Positions 1 to 11,266 of a stretch of 64,000 nt of DNA are shown here, one piece after another. The position numbers and the translations under genes were made by a program. Where the stretch lies: positions 24,432,001-24,496,000 of the forward strand of contig CM069872.1 in NCBI GenBank assembly GCA_036172665.1, read 5' to 3'. The stretch's first letter is position 1, and the number at the start of each line of letters is the position of its first letter. Source of the stretch: Prosopocoilus inquinatus (taxonomy: Eukaryota > Arthropoda > Insecta > Coleoptera > Lucanidae). The notes under the pieces are model-generated. The model made no database searches. It saw nothing but the letters and a program-made list of their open reading frames with translations, and had not been told where the DNA came from.

Positions 1-201
1 GCATTTTTTTAAAGCAAAGGGATGTGTAGCAATATGTTTGGACAATATGCAACGAATTCCTGAGTTAGCCCCACTGGAATTGGTAGAAATGTTTGTGACA
101 ATGTTCTGCTTTTTGAAGGACTCAAGTGAAGTGTCTTCTACATTACTGGATGATTTTCGACAGGCTCAGGGTTATATATTTCTTTCAGATTTTCTTCTGA
201 A
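1..201 (+). CDS. bchs: bchs exon A (partial at window start), N-terminal helical region
   Basis: Open in the frame starting at base 2; the 66 codons read HFFKAKGCVAICLDNMQRIP and onward through a leucine-rich helical stretch ending LSDFLLK. The donor is GT at 202-203 (sequence AA/GTAAGT), leaving two bases of a lysine codon. The corresponding WDFY3 region contains the conserved EMF-FCFLKDSS block, which is visible here. The exon's 5' edge is outside the window, so its acceptor cannot be seen. The next coding exon is 13 kb away. Confidence 0.85.
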
Positions 202-518
202 GTAAGTACATTAAATTGTTATTGAATTAAAAGTTAAATGAAATTTAAAAGAAGTCGAAAATACATTAAATGTACCCACTTAAATATCCAAGCGAAAAAT
301 AGTGAAGTAACAGTAAATTTAAAACAAATTTACAAATGGCGGATGGGTCACTGGCTTTACAAATTTGGAAAATTAAATTAATAAAAATTTACCACGTTAA
401 ATTTAGTTCAAAGGCGTTAGTCACCCAAAGCACAAAAGTAATTCATCTAAATAATCAACAAAAATCGCCTTATGGCCGGTGCCACCTTCCTGAACATCTA
501 TGTTAAGAGGACCTTGTA

Positions 519-2319
519 CAGGGTGGATTAATTTCGATATCTCTTATGGGCATCTCCGTAACTAAAAGAGATACAAAAAAGAATAGTGGCCAAGTCTTGA
601 TCTCTTTTTTGGAGATTAAGTCAATAGCGTAAACAAAAATTGGCTATCTTCTTTGTTTTCAAGTTATGGGCAAAAATTGACATTTTCGACGTTTCATATT
701 TCGGTCATATCTCGTTTATTTTTAGAGATATTAGAAAACTGTTTGATCAATATTAGGACACTTTTTGGAATACAATTCAGTGGTGTTGTTGCTTTTTTAA
801 TATTTACTTAAATTTTCAGGTTATAACATAAAGTTTTATTATTTTAAATAGAAATCACAGACAATGCCCTCATTGAATAGAGATTTTTTTTCTGTTTTCA
901 AAAATATAAACTTTGTTGGGTTTATTTCTTATAATTAATAAGAAAAACTCATTTTTATTATTATCCTGGCGCAAATATCCTAGTCAAAGTAGGCTGGGTC
1001 CAATATGGAGCCGATTTTTTATCTTATTAAATTTTAACGAGCTAAGTTTTGGCTGCGTAAATAATTTCGTATTCGCGTTAATTTACAAATCTCTGTTTTA
1101 TCGTTTTGAGCGACCGTTCTGATAGGAGTTTTTGTCTGAGTGTCTATTGAAAATGAGTTTATCATTCAATTTATAGAAAAATTGTTTCCAATCTTTAAAC
1201 AGTCAAAATTGCACGAATACTCAATGTTTCACTATTGATTTATAGCTTCGTTAGGAAGAAATGTTGAGCGTTCGTATAATTTTCACAATGTCTTTTTAAA
1301 GGTTGAAAACAATTTTTATACAATTTCCATCGGACAAGAAACTATTTCAATAAAAAACTGACACTGAAAACGCTCTACGTTTCGCTATCGCTTCATAGTT
1401 TCGTCAGGAGTGAAAAAATGTAAATAAACAAGTTTCCAAGAGAAGGGAAAAGGTAACATGATTTTACACTAAAATACAAGTTGTTCGGATAAACATAAAG
1501 GTAATAATAACTAAATTAGAACTAAATTAAGCTTTCTTTCTTTTGTTTCTCTTGAGTTACATTTTATTAAAAACACAAGAAACAAAAACAAACACACAAA
1601 TAGTAAAATATAAACAAAATCGAACAAGTATCAAACTAGATTTGTGTGCATTCATATTTAATAAAAAACAAAAAAGCTTCTGCCAGATCGGTCGCGATGG
1701 GAGCTACATTTCTCAAAAGGAATTTTGTAAAATAAAGCCAATGGGAATTTTTTTGCGCATCCAAAACTGTCTAAAGATTTTAAAGTTCGTTAATATTTAA
1801 TAAAAACAAAAAAAAAAAAACGTTGGCACTGCATTGAAACCAGCCTACTGAGACTAGGATACGCAAGGCTATTAACAAAAATGGCCTTTTTCCTATTAAT
1901 TAAAAGAAATAATCCTAACAAAGTATATATTTTTGCAAACTGAAAAAAAAATCGCTATTTAATGAGGGCATTGCCTACTACGATTTCTATTTAAAAAAAT
2001 ATAACTTTATGTAATAACTTCAAAATTTAAGTAAATATTAAAAAAGCAACTCCACCACTAAATTGTATTCCAAAAAGTGTCCTAATAATGATCAAACAGT
2101 TTTTTAATATTTCTAGAAGTAAACGAGATATAACCGAAAAAGGAAAAGTCGAAAATGTCAAGTTTTGCCCATAACTTGAAAACAAAAGAAGATAGCCAAT
2201 GTTTGTGTACGCTATTGACTTAATCTCCAAAAAAGAGATCAAGACTTGGCCATTAGTTTTTTTCTATCTCTTATAGTTACAGAGATGCCCATAAGAGACG
2301 TCGAAATTAATCCACCCTG
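519..2319. mobile_element. Long-TIR DNA element, TA target duplication, non-autonomous
   Basis: Ends read CAGGGTGGATTAATTTCGA on the left and its reverse complement on the right, each bordered by TA (517-518 and 2320-2321). The inverted arms are long: about 519-900 mirrors about 1950-2319 with only scattered differences. A TA duplication with CAGGG-type termini fits the mariner/Tc1 superfamily. No transposase is readable, so it is probably non-autonomous. Penelope-type hammerhead repeats (about 1210-1530) sit in its centre, so it was itself used as an insertion site. Confidence 0.7.
1205..1530 (-). repeat. Penelope-like terminal-repeat fragments with two decayed type-A hammerhead motifs
   Basis: Reading the minus strand, 1218-1256 and 1370-1412 each resemble the type-A hammerhead unit seen best at 62229-62270. 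The copy at 1370-1412 keeps CTGACGA, a stem II sequence and a GAAACG core. The first copy is mutated in the CUGANGA box. The adjacent 1440-1530 matches the sequence that follows the motif in other copies (for example 4031-4130), confirming a Penelope-like terminal repeat rather than chance similarity. Confidence 0.6.
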
Positions 2320-2321
2320 TA

Positions 2322-3485
2322 CAGTCGGTCCATCTCCGCCATTATTGTCGTGTGGAGACCTGCATCTATTAACCTGTTCGAAGATTGCTTCGAAGTTACC
2401 CGATACGACACGGTTGTTGCAAGAAAGTCGCCACGCAAGTATTTGCTTCCTCAGAAGGATGGTCACAGTTTATTGATGTGTGAAGACGCCAAAAAGAATT
2501 AAGTACGCTGAAACCAAAAATATATTTACAGCCCGAACTTTAAATTTAGTACATCGGAAAAAGTGGCGAAAAGAACTTGTACGAAAAGCTCGTAAGGGAA
2601 GAAAAACACAACAATAATAATTTGCGCGAAAAAGAGCATCAGTTGCAAACGTACCTCCCCATAAAAACAGAGTCAGGTTGAGGCGAACTCGGATGAGTTT
2701 TCGTTCACCAGGATCACCAGATCTGCCTTGGTCCCACGGATTAGAGGCAGTTTGGGGGCCGCAGCACGTGCATACAAATCAAAGCACCACGGTGCCCTGG
2801 GAATATCTCAACGACATATCCTTACTGCACGCACGTCACTAACTAATAAAACCAAACTTGGCTTCATCCGCAACTAAGAAGAGATGGACTTGGACGAATT
2901 AAAACCATCATGACATAAGCAAAACCCAACAATGCACAGATGATATCAATAACAACCAATAGCGTCAAAAGTCAAGGGTGAATGTAATTTATCTTTCCGT
3001 CGAAATAACTAGAAATAACCTAAACCGCAGAAACCAAATAGGCAATTAATCATAAGCGCTACTCGTCTAGCGGCACATTTTCTAACTAACGAAATAGATA
3101 TTAGCCGCGGTGGGTACGTTACATACAGTTAAAATTTAAAATTCGAAATTGTAAACATTAAAAAATTGCAGTTTATAAAATTGCCATCGGGCGCTGTCAT
3201 CTTAAATGAGATTGCCTATAACAGAAAAACTAAGGAGGCGCCAAGCTTTATGATCAGTCTCGACGTTTAGAATAAACATTCGATTTAAATCCCACGAAAT
3301 GTGATGAAATGCAGCTGCGGGCGCTTGCGACATATTGTGCAATCAACGCTATAAATATAAAACTCTGGGCTGATAAAAGTTTAATTTAAGGCAATTATAA
3401 TGCCGAAAGAGCGAACATCGGAGTATTCTGAGAGGTACTATGCCCGCCAAAAAAATCTGGGACAACTCTACATGCATTTTTCAGT
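2322..3485. other. Intronic stretch without recognised gene; part is a dispersed repeat
   Basis: No open frame of convincing family is present. About 2600-2720 resembles about 14540-14660 in the third intron (shared words such as ACAATAATAATTTGCG and GATGAGTTTTC), so at least this part belongs to an interspersed repeat of unknown class. Nothing else was recognised here. Confidence 0.4.
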
Positions 3486-3868
3486 TATTTTTTTTTTAAT
3501 TTTGTTGCAAACCAAAAACAACTTGACCAATTTATTCGCAATTGCGATGTAATAGTGGTGAATAGATAAAATAGCGACATCCTATGATCGCTTTTTGACC
3601 TCTGACATTGCAGAAGGATAGACAAATTGAAGCGGGTTTGCTACATAATAAGTTTATCCCATACAAGGCGGCCATGCTTACTGTCAAAGCATAATGAAAC
3701 TTTTAAAAATTTTGTAGCAAATCGTTTTTGATTGCAGTGAAAACTTCGAGCAGCCTCTGTACAGCTGTTTTAGCACTATTTGGGGCTTCAGCAGAAACGT
3801 AGCTCGAAATTCCCACTGCAAACCAAAAACGACTTGACCAATATATTCGCAATTGCAATGTAATAATA
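3486..3868 (-). repeat. Type-C hammerhead repeat (Penelope-like/retrozyme-like), decayed copy
   Basis: Homologous to 35222-35775, 43320-43610, 48780-48895 and 53285-53560. The ribozyme region lies at 3747-3806 on the minus strand. The stem I arms and the palindrome around ACAGCTGT are recognisable, but the stem II region is rearranged and the core GAAA is lost. This copy is therefore probably inactive. Confidence 0.6.
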
Positions 3869-3954
3869 ATAATTGAAGTTTGCTCTTGTCCGATGAAAAT
3901 TGTAAGTACAAAGTTTTTTTAATCTCGAACCGGACAGAAATATGAAGGGAAAAA

Positions 3955-3995
3955 ACTCAACGTTTCGCTATAGATTTATAGCTTCGTCAGGAGTG
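3955..3995 (-). ncRNA. Hammerhead ribozyme motif, type A
   Basis: On the minus strand: stem I arm ACTC, core CTGACGA, stem II GCTATA/TATAGC, then GAAA, the ACGT palindrome, T, and the closing stem I arm GAGT. All core positions are intact, with four to five stem I pairs. It is close to the copy at 62229-62270. Confidence 0.65.
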
Positions 3996-4151
3996 AGAAA
4001 AAGTAAATAAACAAGTTGTCAAGAGAAACAAGTCGTCAAGAGAAACGAAAAGATAATATGATTTTAAACTAAAATACGAGTTGTCCAGAATAAAGAGAAA
4101 AGTAACTAAAACTAAACGAAAACTATTTCTTTTTTAAATTAATTGACAGAT

Positions 4152-4361
4152 CTATGTCCTGTTTAAAGTGTCCAAAAAACTACAAAATATGTAATTTAAA
4201 TTTTCAAAGTCCGTACGTTTATTAATAGAATTTAGAGACATTTTAATTTTACACTTTTCTATGAAACGTCTTTTAAAAATATTAGATTCACTGTACAAAA
4301 TGTCAGTATTATCAAAAACAAAATTATGATTATTTACTAATACAGGATATAGATCTGTCAA
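4152..4361 (-). pseudogene. Penelope-like GIY-YIG endonuclease C-terminal fragment
   Basis: The 69-codon minus frame matches residues after about position 178 of the composite ORF at 61334-62074 (shared FDNTDILYSESNIFKRRFIE), differing at only a few residues. This is the catalytic-glutamate half of a GIY-YIG domain. The GIY and YIG half is missing and the apparent start comes from terminal-repeat sequence. It is a truncated relic. Confidence 0.65.
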
Positions 4362-4537
4362 TTAATAAAAAAAAAAAATTAGTTTTAATTTAGTTCTAGT
4401 TACTTTTCTCCTTATTCTGGACAACTCGTATTTTAGTTTAAAATCATGTTACCTTTTCGTTTCTGGCGCACGAGCACTTATAAAGGTCGAACTTAGTGCG
4501 GAAAAAATTACCCTCGCTATTGACTTCGGTGACATTT

Positions 4538-6152
4538 ATGACCGATTTCACAAAGCTTCGTTTAATATTTAAGTTCCGATTAACTCTGTAACGAATGATT
4601 AAATAGGAAAATAAGTGCATTTAACGATGCTTAAATTAACGATCATTACTAAACGGTTAGATCTGTAATCAGTCGTTAAATAGTCTAAATGCTCCGTTAA
4701 GTGTTTCAAAAAGCTCGATTAAGAGATAACGCTTCGTTTACTTCTGTCTAATCAGGCGTTAGATTAATCGATAGAATTCCAGCGATTAAAAAGTAACGAA
4801 TGAATTTTCCATAGTTATTATAAAGCTTTTCTGATATAAAAATTCCATACATACATCTAAAAAATAATTACAATTTTTTTTTTTAAATATAACGTACCTT
4901 AAATATGAAAAATAATGACATTTCTGTACTTTTTACTTACTTCGTTTATTAATGAATTTTTACGACACTATTTCAGAAATCATTTTCAACAACAAACAAT
5001 TAAAAATTATTTCAGAATGTCTGCAATCTTACTTTCTTCTCTCACGATAAAGAAATTTATCCTTAAGGTAGGATTCATTTTATAACAGAGAAATAATCCT
5101 TTTAATGATTTGGATGAAAATGAATTTAACGTTTCGCTTTTCCAAAGGAGTTATGGAACTCTTTAGTCCCACATTAGAACCTGCAACAAGCAAAAAATAA
5201 ATTTATAAATAAAATATTTCAACAGCTGATTTCTTCAGAAACCATCGATACGTAGAATAATTCATCTTGTTGTAAAGGAAAGCAAACAGTTAATTAAATT
5301 GCCAATAGAAGCTCCGCAAGTTAACATTAGGCTTTTCGCATCTCATTGGCATCACAGATTGTACCCTATGTTAAAATTATTTCACCTGGTGGCAATTACA
5401 ATGGTAATCCTGCTGAGCTGTACCACAACAGAAAATGTGTCTTTGCCATATGTGTTCAAGTAATTCAACCGTACTAAAGTTTAGCGCCTCCCTTTCTTTA
5501 TTCATTTTTAAAAATCACTATCTGTACTAATACGAAGATTTAAGATGTATTTATTTTGAGTTTCTAAGCTCACACTACTTGACCGCAGACAGACTAATAA
5601 CAGTCGTCTACGATAATTGGAGCGGTATATACCTGTTAATCAATTCTTTCGCTCTTACTTGCATTAAACGCATTCATTCTATCCTACTTTTCTACTCCGA
5701 TCCATGTACCGCTCCAATTATCGTAAACGCCTAACAATAAAGTAAGACAATTTTTCGATGCCAGACGTAAACTCCAATTAGTTAATCAGAGGTTAACATA
5801 ATAGTTTTTTGTTTTCTGAAACAGCATCAAATTTTTAACACTGATTAAACTTAAAGTGTGGTTTATACAGTCACTAAAACTAACAACTAAATATTAATAA
5901 CTATCAACTAAGTTCGTTTATTTCAATTCTTAGTGGAAAAGGCGGGATGACCGTAAATTTGCTGTACTTTCTCTCCATTTAGGTGTGCAACGAGCATGCG
6001 TATTTTTTGCTTGTATAAACGGAAACTTTTGCATAATTTTAATTTTAGTTTTAGTTAATTTTTAGTTTTAGTTTTAGTGACTGTATAAACCAAGCATAAC
6101 GGTTGAGTAGGTAGTTAATTAACGCTTAAACAAAGCTTTGTAAAACCCGCCC
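4538..6152. mobile_element. Non-autonomous TIR element, copy 1 (paired with 47097-48433)
   Basis: It begins ACCGATTTCACAAAGCTTCG and ends AACAAAGCTTTGTAAAACCCG, the reverse complement with a few changes. The internal sequence aligns with 47097-48433 over most of its length. Copy 1 has an extra MITE at 5855-6096. There is no transposase. The superfamily is uncertain because the target duplication is not clear. Confidence 0.6.
5855..6096. mobile_element. MITE with TAA target duplication, nested in 4538-6152
   Basis: The terminal inverted repeats centre on GGTTTATACAGTCACTAAAA. The host copy at 48379-48390 shows the empty-site sequence, and comparison gives a 3-bp TAA duplication (5852-5854 and 6097-6099). 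A 242-bp element with a TWA-type duplication fits PIF/Harbinger-related MITEs. Confidence 0.65.
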
Positions 6153-6353
6153 TAAGTGCACTAAATATGGCTGAAAATTTGACAAAACTTTATGCCGCTA
6201 GCAGGTTCTTATTGGAAGAAACCACATCGGCAGTCATGTGAACGTCATAAAAAATATTTTAATGAACAGGTGACATTAACAATACATATTTTATTACGAA
6301 GTATGATTACGACTTATCAATTAAGGAATCAATTCTATATACGGGCTGTAGTC

Positions 6354-6530
6354 AAAAAAGGTTGGTAGTAATACCCTTTTAAAGTTCAACCGAGCTTTCG
6401 GAAAATTTATTTCCTTTATCAAGGTTTCTACAAAGCAAATTTTAAAATTAAAATTAATAATTATATTGATAAAGGAAATAAATTTTCTGAAAGCTCGGTT
6501 GAACTTGAGTATTACTATCAACCTTTTTTA
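6354..6530. mobile_element. Small palindromic MITE in the foldback element's left terminus
   Basis: 6354-6420 and 6470-6530 are inverted copies (shared GGTTGGTAGTAATAC and TTTATTTCCTTTATC) around a short AT-rich centre. It is absent from the matching right terminus at 10060-10095, so it was inserted after the foldback element formed. Confidence 0.6.
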
Positions 6531-6725
6531 GCTGTGTGAAGTTGGCCCCCGACTTATTTAAAAAAAAAAAATTTTAGCTAAAACGACGCCAAATTGTTTG
6601 TAGAGTTATGTAGTGAAAGAATTTTCGTTTGTAGTAAAAAAATAAAAAAGTTATGGAAGGGAGAAAAAATGGTCATCCCCCAAAATGGGGGGATGACTTC
6701 TAACCGGTACTAATCAATGCCAAAT

Positions 6726-7325
6726 TGTTTGTAGTGAAGGAATTTTCGTTTGTAGTTATCCAGAAAAAAAGTTACAACCCCTTGAATGTTAAGGTTGGCA
6801 CTATTTCCACCCCCGCAGGGGGGATAACACTATATTCAGTAAACCGTCTCCAAATAATGGGTAGAGGATTGTAGTGAAGGAATTTTCGTTTGCAGTTATC
6901 CAGAAAGAAAGTTACAACCCCTTGAATGTTAAAGTTGGCACTATTTCCACCCCCGCAGGGGGATGACCCTATATTTCGTAAACCGTTTCCAAATAATGCG
7001 TAGAGGATTGTAGTAAAGGAATTTTCGTTTGTAGTTATCCAGAAAAGAAGTTACAACCCCTTGAATGTTAAGGGTGGCACTATTTCCACCACCGCAGGGG
7101 GGATAACTCTTTATTCGGTAAGCCGTCTCCAAATAATGCATAGAGGATTGTAGCGAAGGAATTTTCGTTTGTAGTTATCCAGAAAAAAAGTTACAACCCC
7201 TCCAATGTTAAGGGCGGCACTATTTCCACCCCCGCAGGGGGGATAACACTATATTCAGTAAACCGTCTCAAAATAATGCGTAGAGAATTGTAGTGAAGGA
7301 ATTTTCGTTTGTAGTTGTCCTTGTA
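6726..7325 (+). repeat. 140-bp tandem repeat, left array (4 units)
   Basis: The units recur with GTTACAACCCCT at about 6772, 6912, 7051 and 7192, a 139-141 bp period. Each holds AATTTTCGTTTGTAGTTATC, a GGGGG/CCCCC dyad around CCCCGCAGGGGG, and an AAACCGTCTCCAAATAATG segment. Orientation is opposite to the right array. Confidence 0.85.
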
Positions 7326-7660
7326 AGAAGTTATAACTTGTTAAATTTAAAGGCCTGTAACAAACAATCAAAAAGCTTTATAATTGATTGCTTCCATAGC
7401 AACCGTCTGTTTAACGTACTCGATACAGAAAAGGTCCTCTTGTCAGTTAAACCGACTATGAGATATGAGATCCAAAGTTACATAGTATATGAAAAGTGTT
7501 TCGTCTGATTGAATTTACACGGGTAATGCTGAACGAATGTCTGGTCGCGCTGGTGGGGGTGTCCGTGCGGTCTCTGGTGACGTCGGACCATACTATGGCG
7601 ATTTTAAGTGGTCACGATCCACGGCGCATGCACAGTCGGTGCCGTTACAATAACTCTCCC
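7326..7660. other. Unique centre of the foldback element
   Basis: This is the only non-repetitive part of the element. It is more GC-rich around 7520-7650 than its surroundings. A frame open at 7496-7849 runs from here into the array, but its second half is simply the translated satellite. I see no recognised protein. Confidence 0.5.
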
Positions 7661-9850
7661 AATTGCGGGGGTGGAAATAGTGCCACCCTTAACATTCAAG
7701 GGGTTGTAACTTCTTTTCTGGATAACTACAAACGAAAATTCCTTCACTACAATCCTCTACGCATTATTTGGAGACGGTTTGCCGAATATGGTGTGATCCC
7801 CCCTGCGGGGGTGGAAATACTGTCACCCTTAACATTCAAGGGGTTGTAACTTTTTTTCTGGATAACTACAAACGAAAATTCCTTCACTACAATCCTCTAC
7901 GCATTATTTGGAGACGGTTTGCCGAATATAGTGTGATCCCCCCTGCGGGGGTGGAAATAGTGCCACCCTTAACATTCAAGGGGTTGTAACTTTTTTTCTG
8001 GATAACTACAAACGAAAATTCCTTCACTACAATCCTCTACGCATTATGTGGAGACGGTTTACCGAATATAGTGTGATCCCCCCTGCGGGGGTGGAAATAC
8101 TGTCACCCTTAACATTCAAGGGGTTGTAACTTTTTTTCTGGATAACTACAAACGAAAATTCCTTCACTACAATCCTCTACGCATTATCTGGAGACGGTTT
8201 ACCGAATATAGTGTTATCCCCCCTGCGGGGTGGAAATACTGTCACCCTTAACATTCAAGGGGTTGTAACTTTTTTTCTGGATAACTACAAACGAAAATTC
8301 CTTCACTACAATCCTCTACGCATTATTTGGAGACGGTTTACCGAATATAGTGTTATCCCCCCTGCGGGGGTGGAAATACTGTCACCCTTAACATTCAAGG
8401 GGTTGTAACTTTTTTTCTGGATAACTACAAACGAAAATTCCTTCACTACAATCCTCTACGCATTATTTGGAGACGGTTTGCCGAATATAGTGTGATCCCT
8501 CCTGCGGGGGTGGAAATACTGTCACCCTTAATATTCAAGGGGTTGTAACTTTTTTTCTGTATAACTACAAACGAAAATTCCTTCACTACAATCCTCTACG
8601 CATTATTTGGAGACGGTTTGCCGAATATAGTGTGATCCCCCTGCGGGGGTGGAAATAGTGCCACCCTTAACATTCAAGGGGTTGTAACTTTTTTTCTGGA
8701 TAACTACAAACGAAAATTCCTTCACTACAATCCTCTACGCATTATGTGGAGACGGTTTACCGAATATAGTGTGATCCCCCCTGCGGGGGTGGAAATACTG
8801 TCACCCTTAACATTCACGGGGTTGTAACTTTTTTTCTGGATAACTACAAACGAAAATTCCTTCACTACAATCCTCTACGCATTATTTGGAGACGGTTTAC
8901 CGAATATAGTGTTATCCCCCCTGCGGGGTGGAAATACTGTCACCCTTAACATTCAAGGGGTTGTAACTTTTTTCTGGATAACTACAAACGAAAATTCCTT
9001 CACTACAATCCTCTACGCATTATTTGGAGACGGTTTACCGAATATAGTGTTATCCCCCCTGCGGGGGTGGAAATACTGTCACCCTTAACATTCAAGGGGT
9101 TGTAACTTTTTTTCTGGATAACTACAAACGAAAATTCCTTCACTACAATCCTCTACGCATTATTTGGAGACGGTTTGCCGAATATAGTGTGATCCCTCCT
9201 GCGGGGGTGGAAATACTGTCACCCTTAACATTCAAGGGGTTGTAACTTTTTTTCTGAATAACTACAAACGAAAATTCCTTCACTACAATCCTCTACGCAT
9301 TATTTGGAGACGGTTTGCCGAATATAGTGTGATCCCCCTGCGGGGGTGGAAATAGTGCCACCCTTAACATTCAAGGGGTTGTAACTTTTTTTCTGGATAA
9401 CTACAAACGAAAATTCCTTCACTACAATCCTCTACGCATTATTTGGAGACGGTTTACCGAATATAGTGTTATCCCCCCTGCGGGGTGGAAATACTGTCAC
9501 CCTTAACATTCAAGGGGTTGTAACTTTTTTTCTGGATAACTACAAACGAAAATTCCTTCACTACAATCCTCTACGCATTATTTGGAGACGGTTTGCCGAA
9601 TATAGTGTAATCCCCCCTGCGGGGGTGGAAATAGTGCCACCCTTAACATTCAAGGGGTTGTAACTTTTTTTCTGGATAACTACAAACGAAAATTCCTTCA
9701 CTACAATCCTCTACGCATTATTTGGAGACGGTTTGCCGAATATACTGTGATCCCTCCTGCGGGGGTGGAAATAGTGCCACCCTTAACATTCAAGGGGTTG
9801 TAAATTTTTTTCTGGATAACTACAAACGAAAATTCCTTCACTACAAACAA
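7661..9850 (-). repeat. 140-bp tandem repeat, right array (16 units)
   Basis: The word AAGGGGTTGTAAC (once ACGGGGTTGTAAC) recurs at about 139-140 bp spacing from 7698 to 9791, sixteen times. Subvariants (GGAAATAGTGCCACC versus GGAAATACTGTCACC; CGAATATAGTGTGATCC versus GTTATCC) alternate in blocks, which suggests unequal exchange of several-unit segments. Open frames in this array are periodic artefacts. Confidence 0.9.
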
Positions 9851-10095
9851 CTACAAACAATTTGGCATTGATTAGTACCGGTTAGAAGTCATCCCCCCAT
9901 TTTGGGGGGATGACCATTTTTTCTCCCTTCCATAACTTTTTAATTTTTTTACTACAAACGAAAATTCTTTCACTACATAACTCTACAAACAATTTGGCGT
10001 CGTTTTAGCTAAAAAAATTTTTCTTTTTAAATAAGTCGGGGGCCAACTTCACACAGCTACCTTTTTTGACTGTATCCCATTTATAGAATTGATTC

Positions 10096-11264
10096 GATAT
10101 TTTATTATGTAGTTTATTTTCTTTATTTATTTTATGATAAATAAATCCATATAAAATGTTTCCTTTTGAGGTTAGATATTAAACCGATATCGTACTAATT
10201 GCATTCAGCTGGGAGTGCAATTTTTTTGCCTGAATTGAGTGCCAACTTGCTCTAAAGTCGAACGTCAAAAATCTCAGTGCGCACTCAGTGCATACCGGCG
10301 GAAAACGCTATTAGTTTGAATGCGGTTTTAAGCCATTCATCTTGCTATTTAGAGCTTGTTTTTGATGAATTTTATTGCAAAAAGCGATCGTAGGATGTTG
10401 CTGTTTAAACTGTTCTTGTTTTTATGGTAACGTAAAAGCACGTCGTTATATTTACAGGACATACTACATTTCCCATATTTTTTCGGCGGCTATAGTACAA
10501 AAAAATAGTCTGCGACTTGTGCCACAAAATTAGAACTAGACGTGGGACACAATTTGTGTTATAAAAATATAATTAACCTGCGATGAAGATGATGATAAAA
10601 ACTTATTTCAACGTAATAAAACAGGCGAGAAATTCCGCCCTAGACGTTTACATGGTAATTGCGTCTCTTTTCCGAACATTGCGTCAAGGAAAATAAATAC
10701 GATTTAAAACGTGATATACAGTGTGACTTTTGAAAATGGGGTTTTCAAAACCTAATAGGTGAATGATAATTGTTAATTGAATGCATTTTAGGTTGAATGA
10801 ACATTTTATTTTTCTGAATGTATGCGATCTCAATGGTATAATTGGCGAAAATTTAAAATCGACCACTTAACAAATTAAAAAAACTGCAGGAGTGTGTAGT
10901 TGTGAAATGAAACAGTAGTCAGTCAAATAAGTTTAAAAAATGCGGTAGCTTCCGAAAAAATCCAACCCAACTGAATTTTTGTATACACCTTTATGTTGTC
11001 ATTACAAATAACATACCAAAACTCTCCATCTATATCATGCCGACTTCACGTGTTATTCAAAGTCAAAAATCAAGAGAAATGGTTTTTCGCAATTATCTCG
11101 CTTCCTATTAGTCTGACAACAATTCGGGTTATTATAAGAATTGGAGATTAGACAATTCCCCACAAAAGAGTTCTTATACATTTTTACGTGCGATTAACCA
11201 TTTACTCTATATCGCGTTGCGAATGAAACAGGGAGCGTAACTTGCTCTTAAATTCATAAGAATA
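10096..11264. other. Intronic stretch of dispersed-repeat fragments
   Basis: The piece 10230-10312 ends with the terminus GGAAAACGCTA of the MITE seen complete at 54814-54936. The piece 10378-10406 matches the type-C repeat. The piece 10505-10760 resembles 29600-29840 in the third intron. No gene was recognised. Confidence 0.5.
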
Positions 11265-11266
11265 TA

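Larger units (their letters stand above)
3870..4465 (-). mobile_element. Type-A Penelope-like element remnant with opposed terminal repeats
   Basis: A minus-strand hammerhead unit (3955-3995) lies in a terminal repeat at 3870-4130. A GIY-YIG C-terminal fragment follows (4152-4361, minus). An oppositely oriented piece of the same repeat lies at 4380-4465. Inverted or partial terminal repeats flanking an endonuclease tail are typical of 5'-truncated Penelope-like elements. Confidence 0.65.
6326..10095. mobile_element. Foldback-type element with tandem-repeat arms
   Basis: The outer ends are inverted copies: GAATCAATTCTATA with CAGTCAAAAAAGG on the left, the complement on the right (to about 10095). 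The motif AGCTGTGTGAAGTTGGCCCC at 6529 is matched inversely at about 10045-10068. Inside these ends each arm continues as a 140-bp tandem array, four units on the left (about 6726-7320) and sixteen in the opposite orientation on the right (7661-9845). About 340 bp of unique DNA lies between. No transposase is readable. This organisation matches Foldback-like elements. The left terminus is split by a palindromic MITE (6354-6530). Confidence 0.75.

Noticed and set aside
5130..5160. AACGTTTCGC phrase resembling a type-A hammerhead
   Set aside because: Continues TTTTCCAA without stem II or CUGANGA box; the same sequence is in the paired element at 47604, so it is internal to that MITE family.
7496..9663. 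Series of similar 65-117 codon frames
   Set aside because: They are the same 140-bp satellite unit translated repeatedly and end at unit boundaries; no selection or start signal is evident.
7661..9850. CRISPR-like array
   Set aside because: The 140-bp units are contiguous without unique spacers and lie in a eukaryotic transposon.
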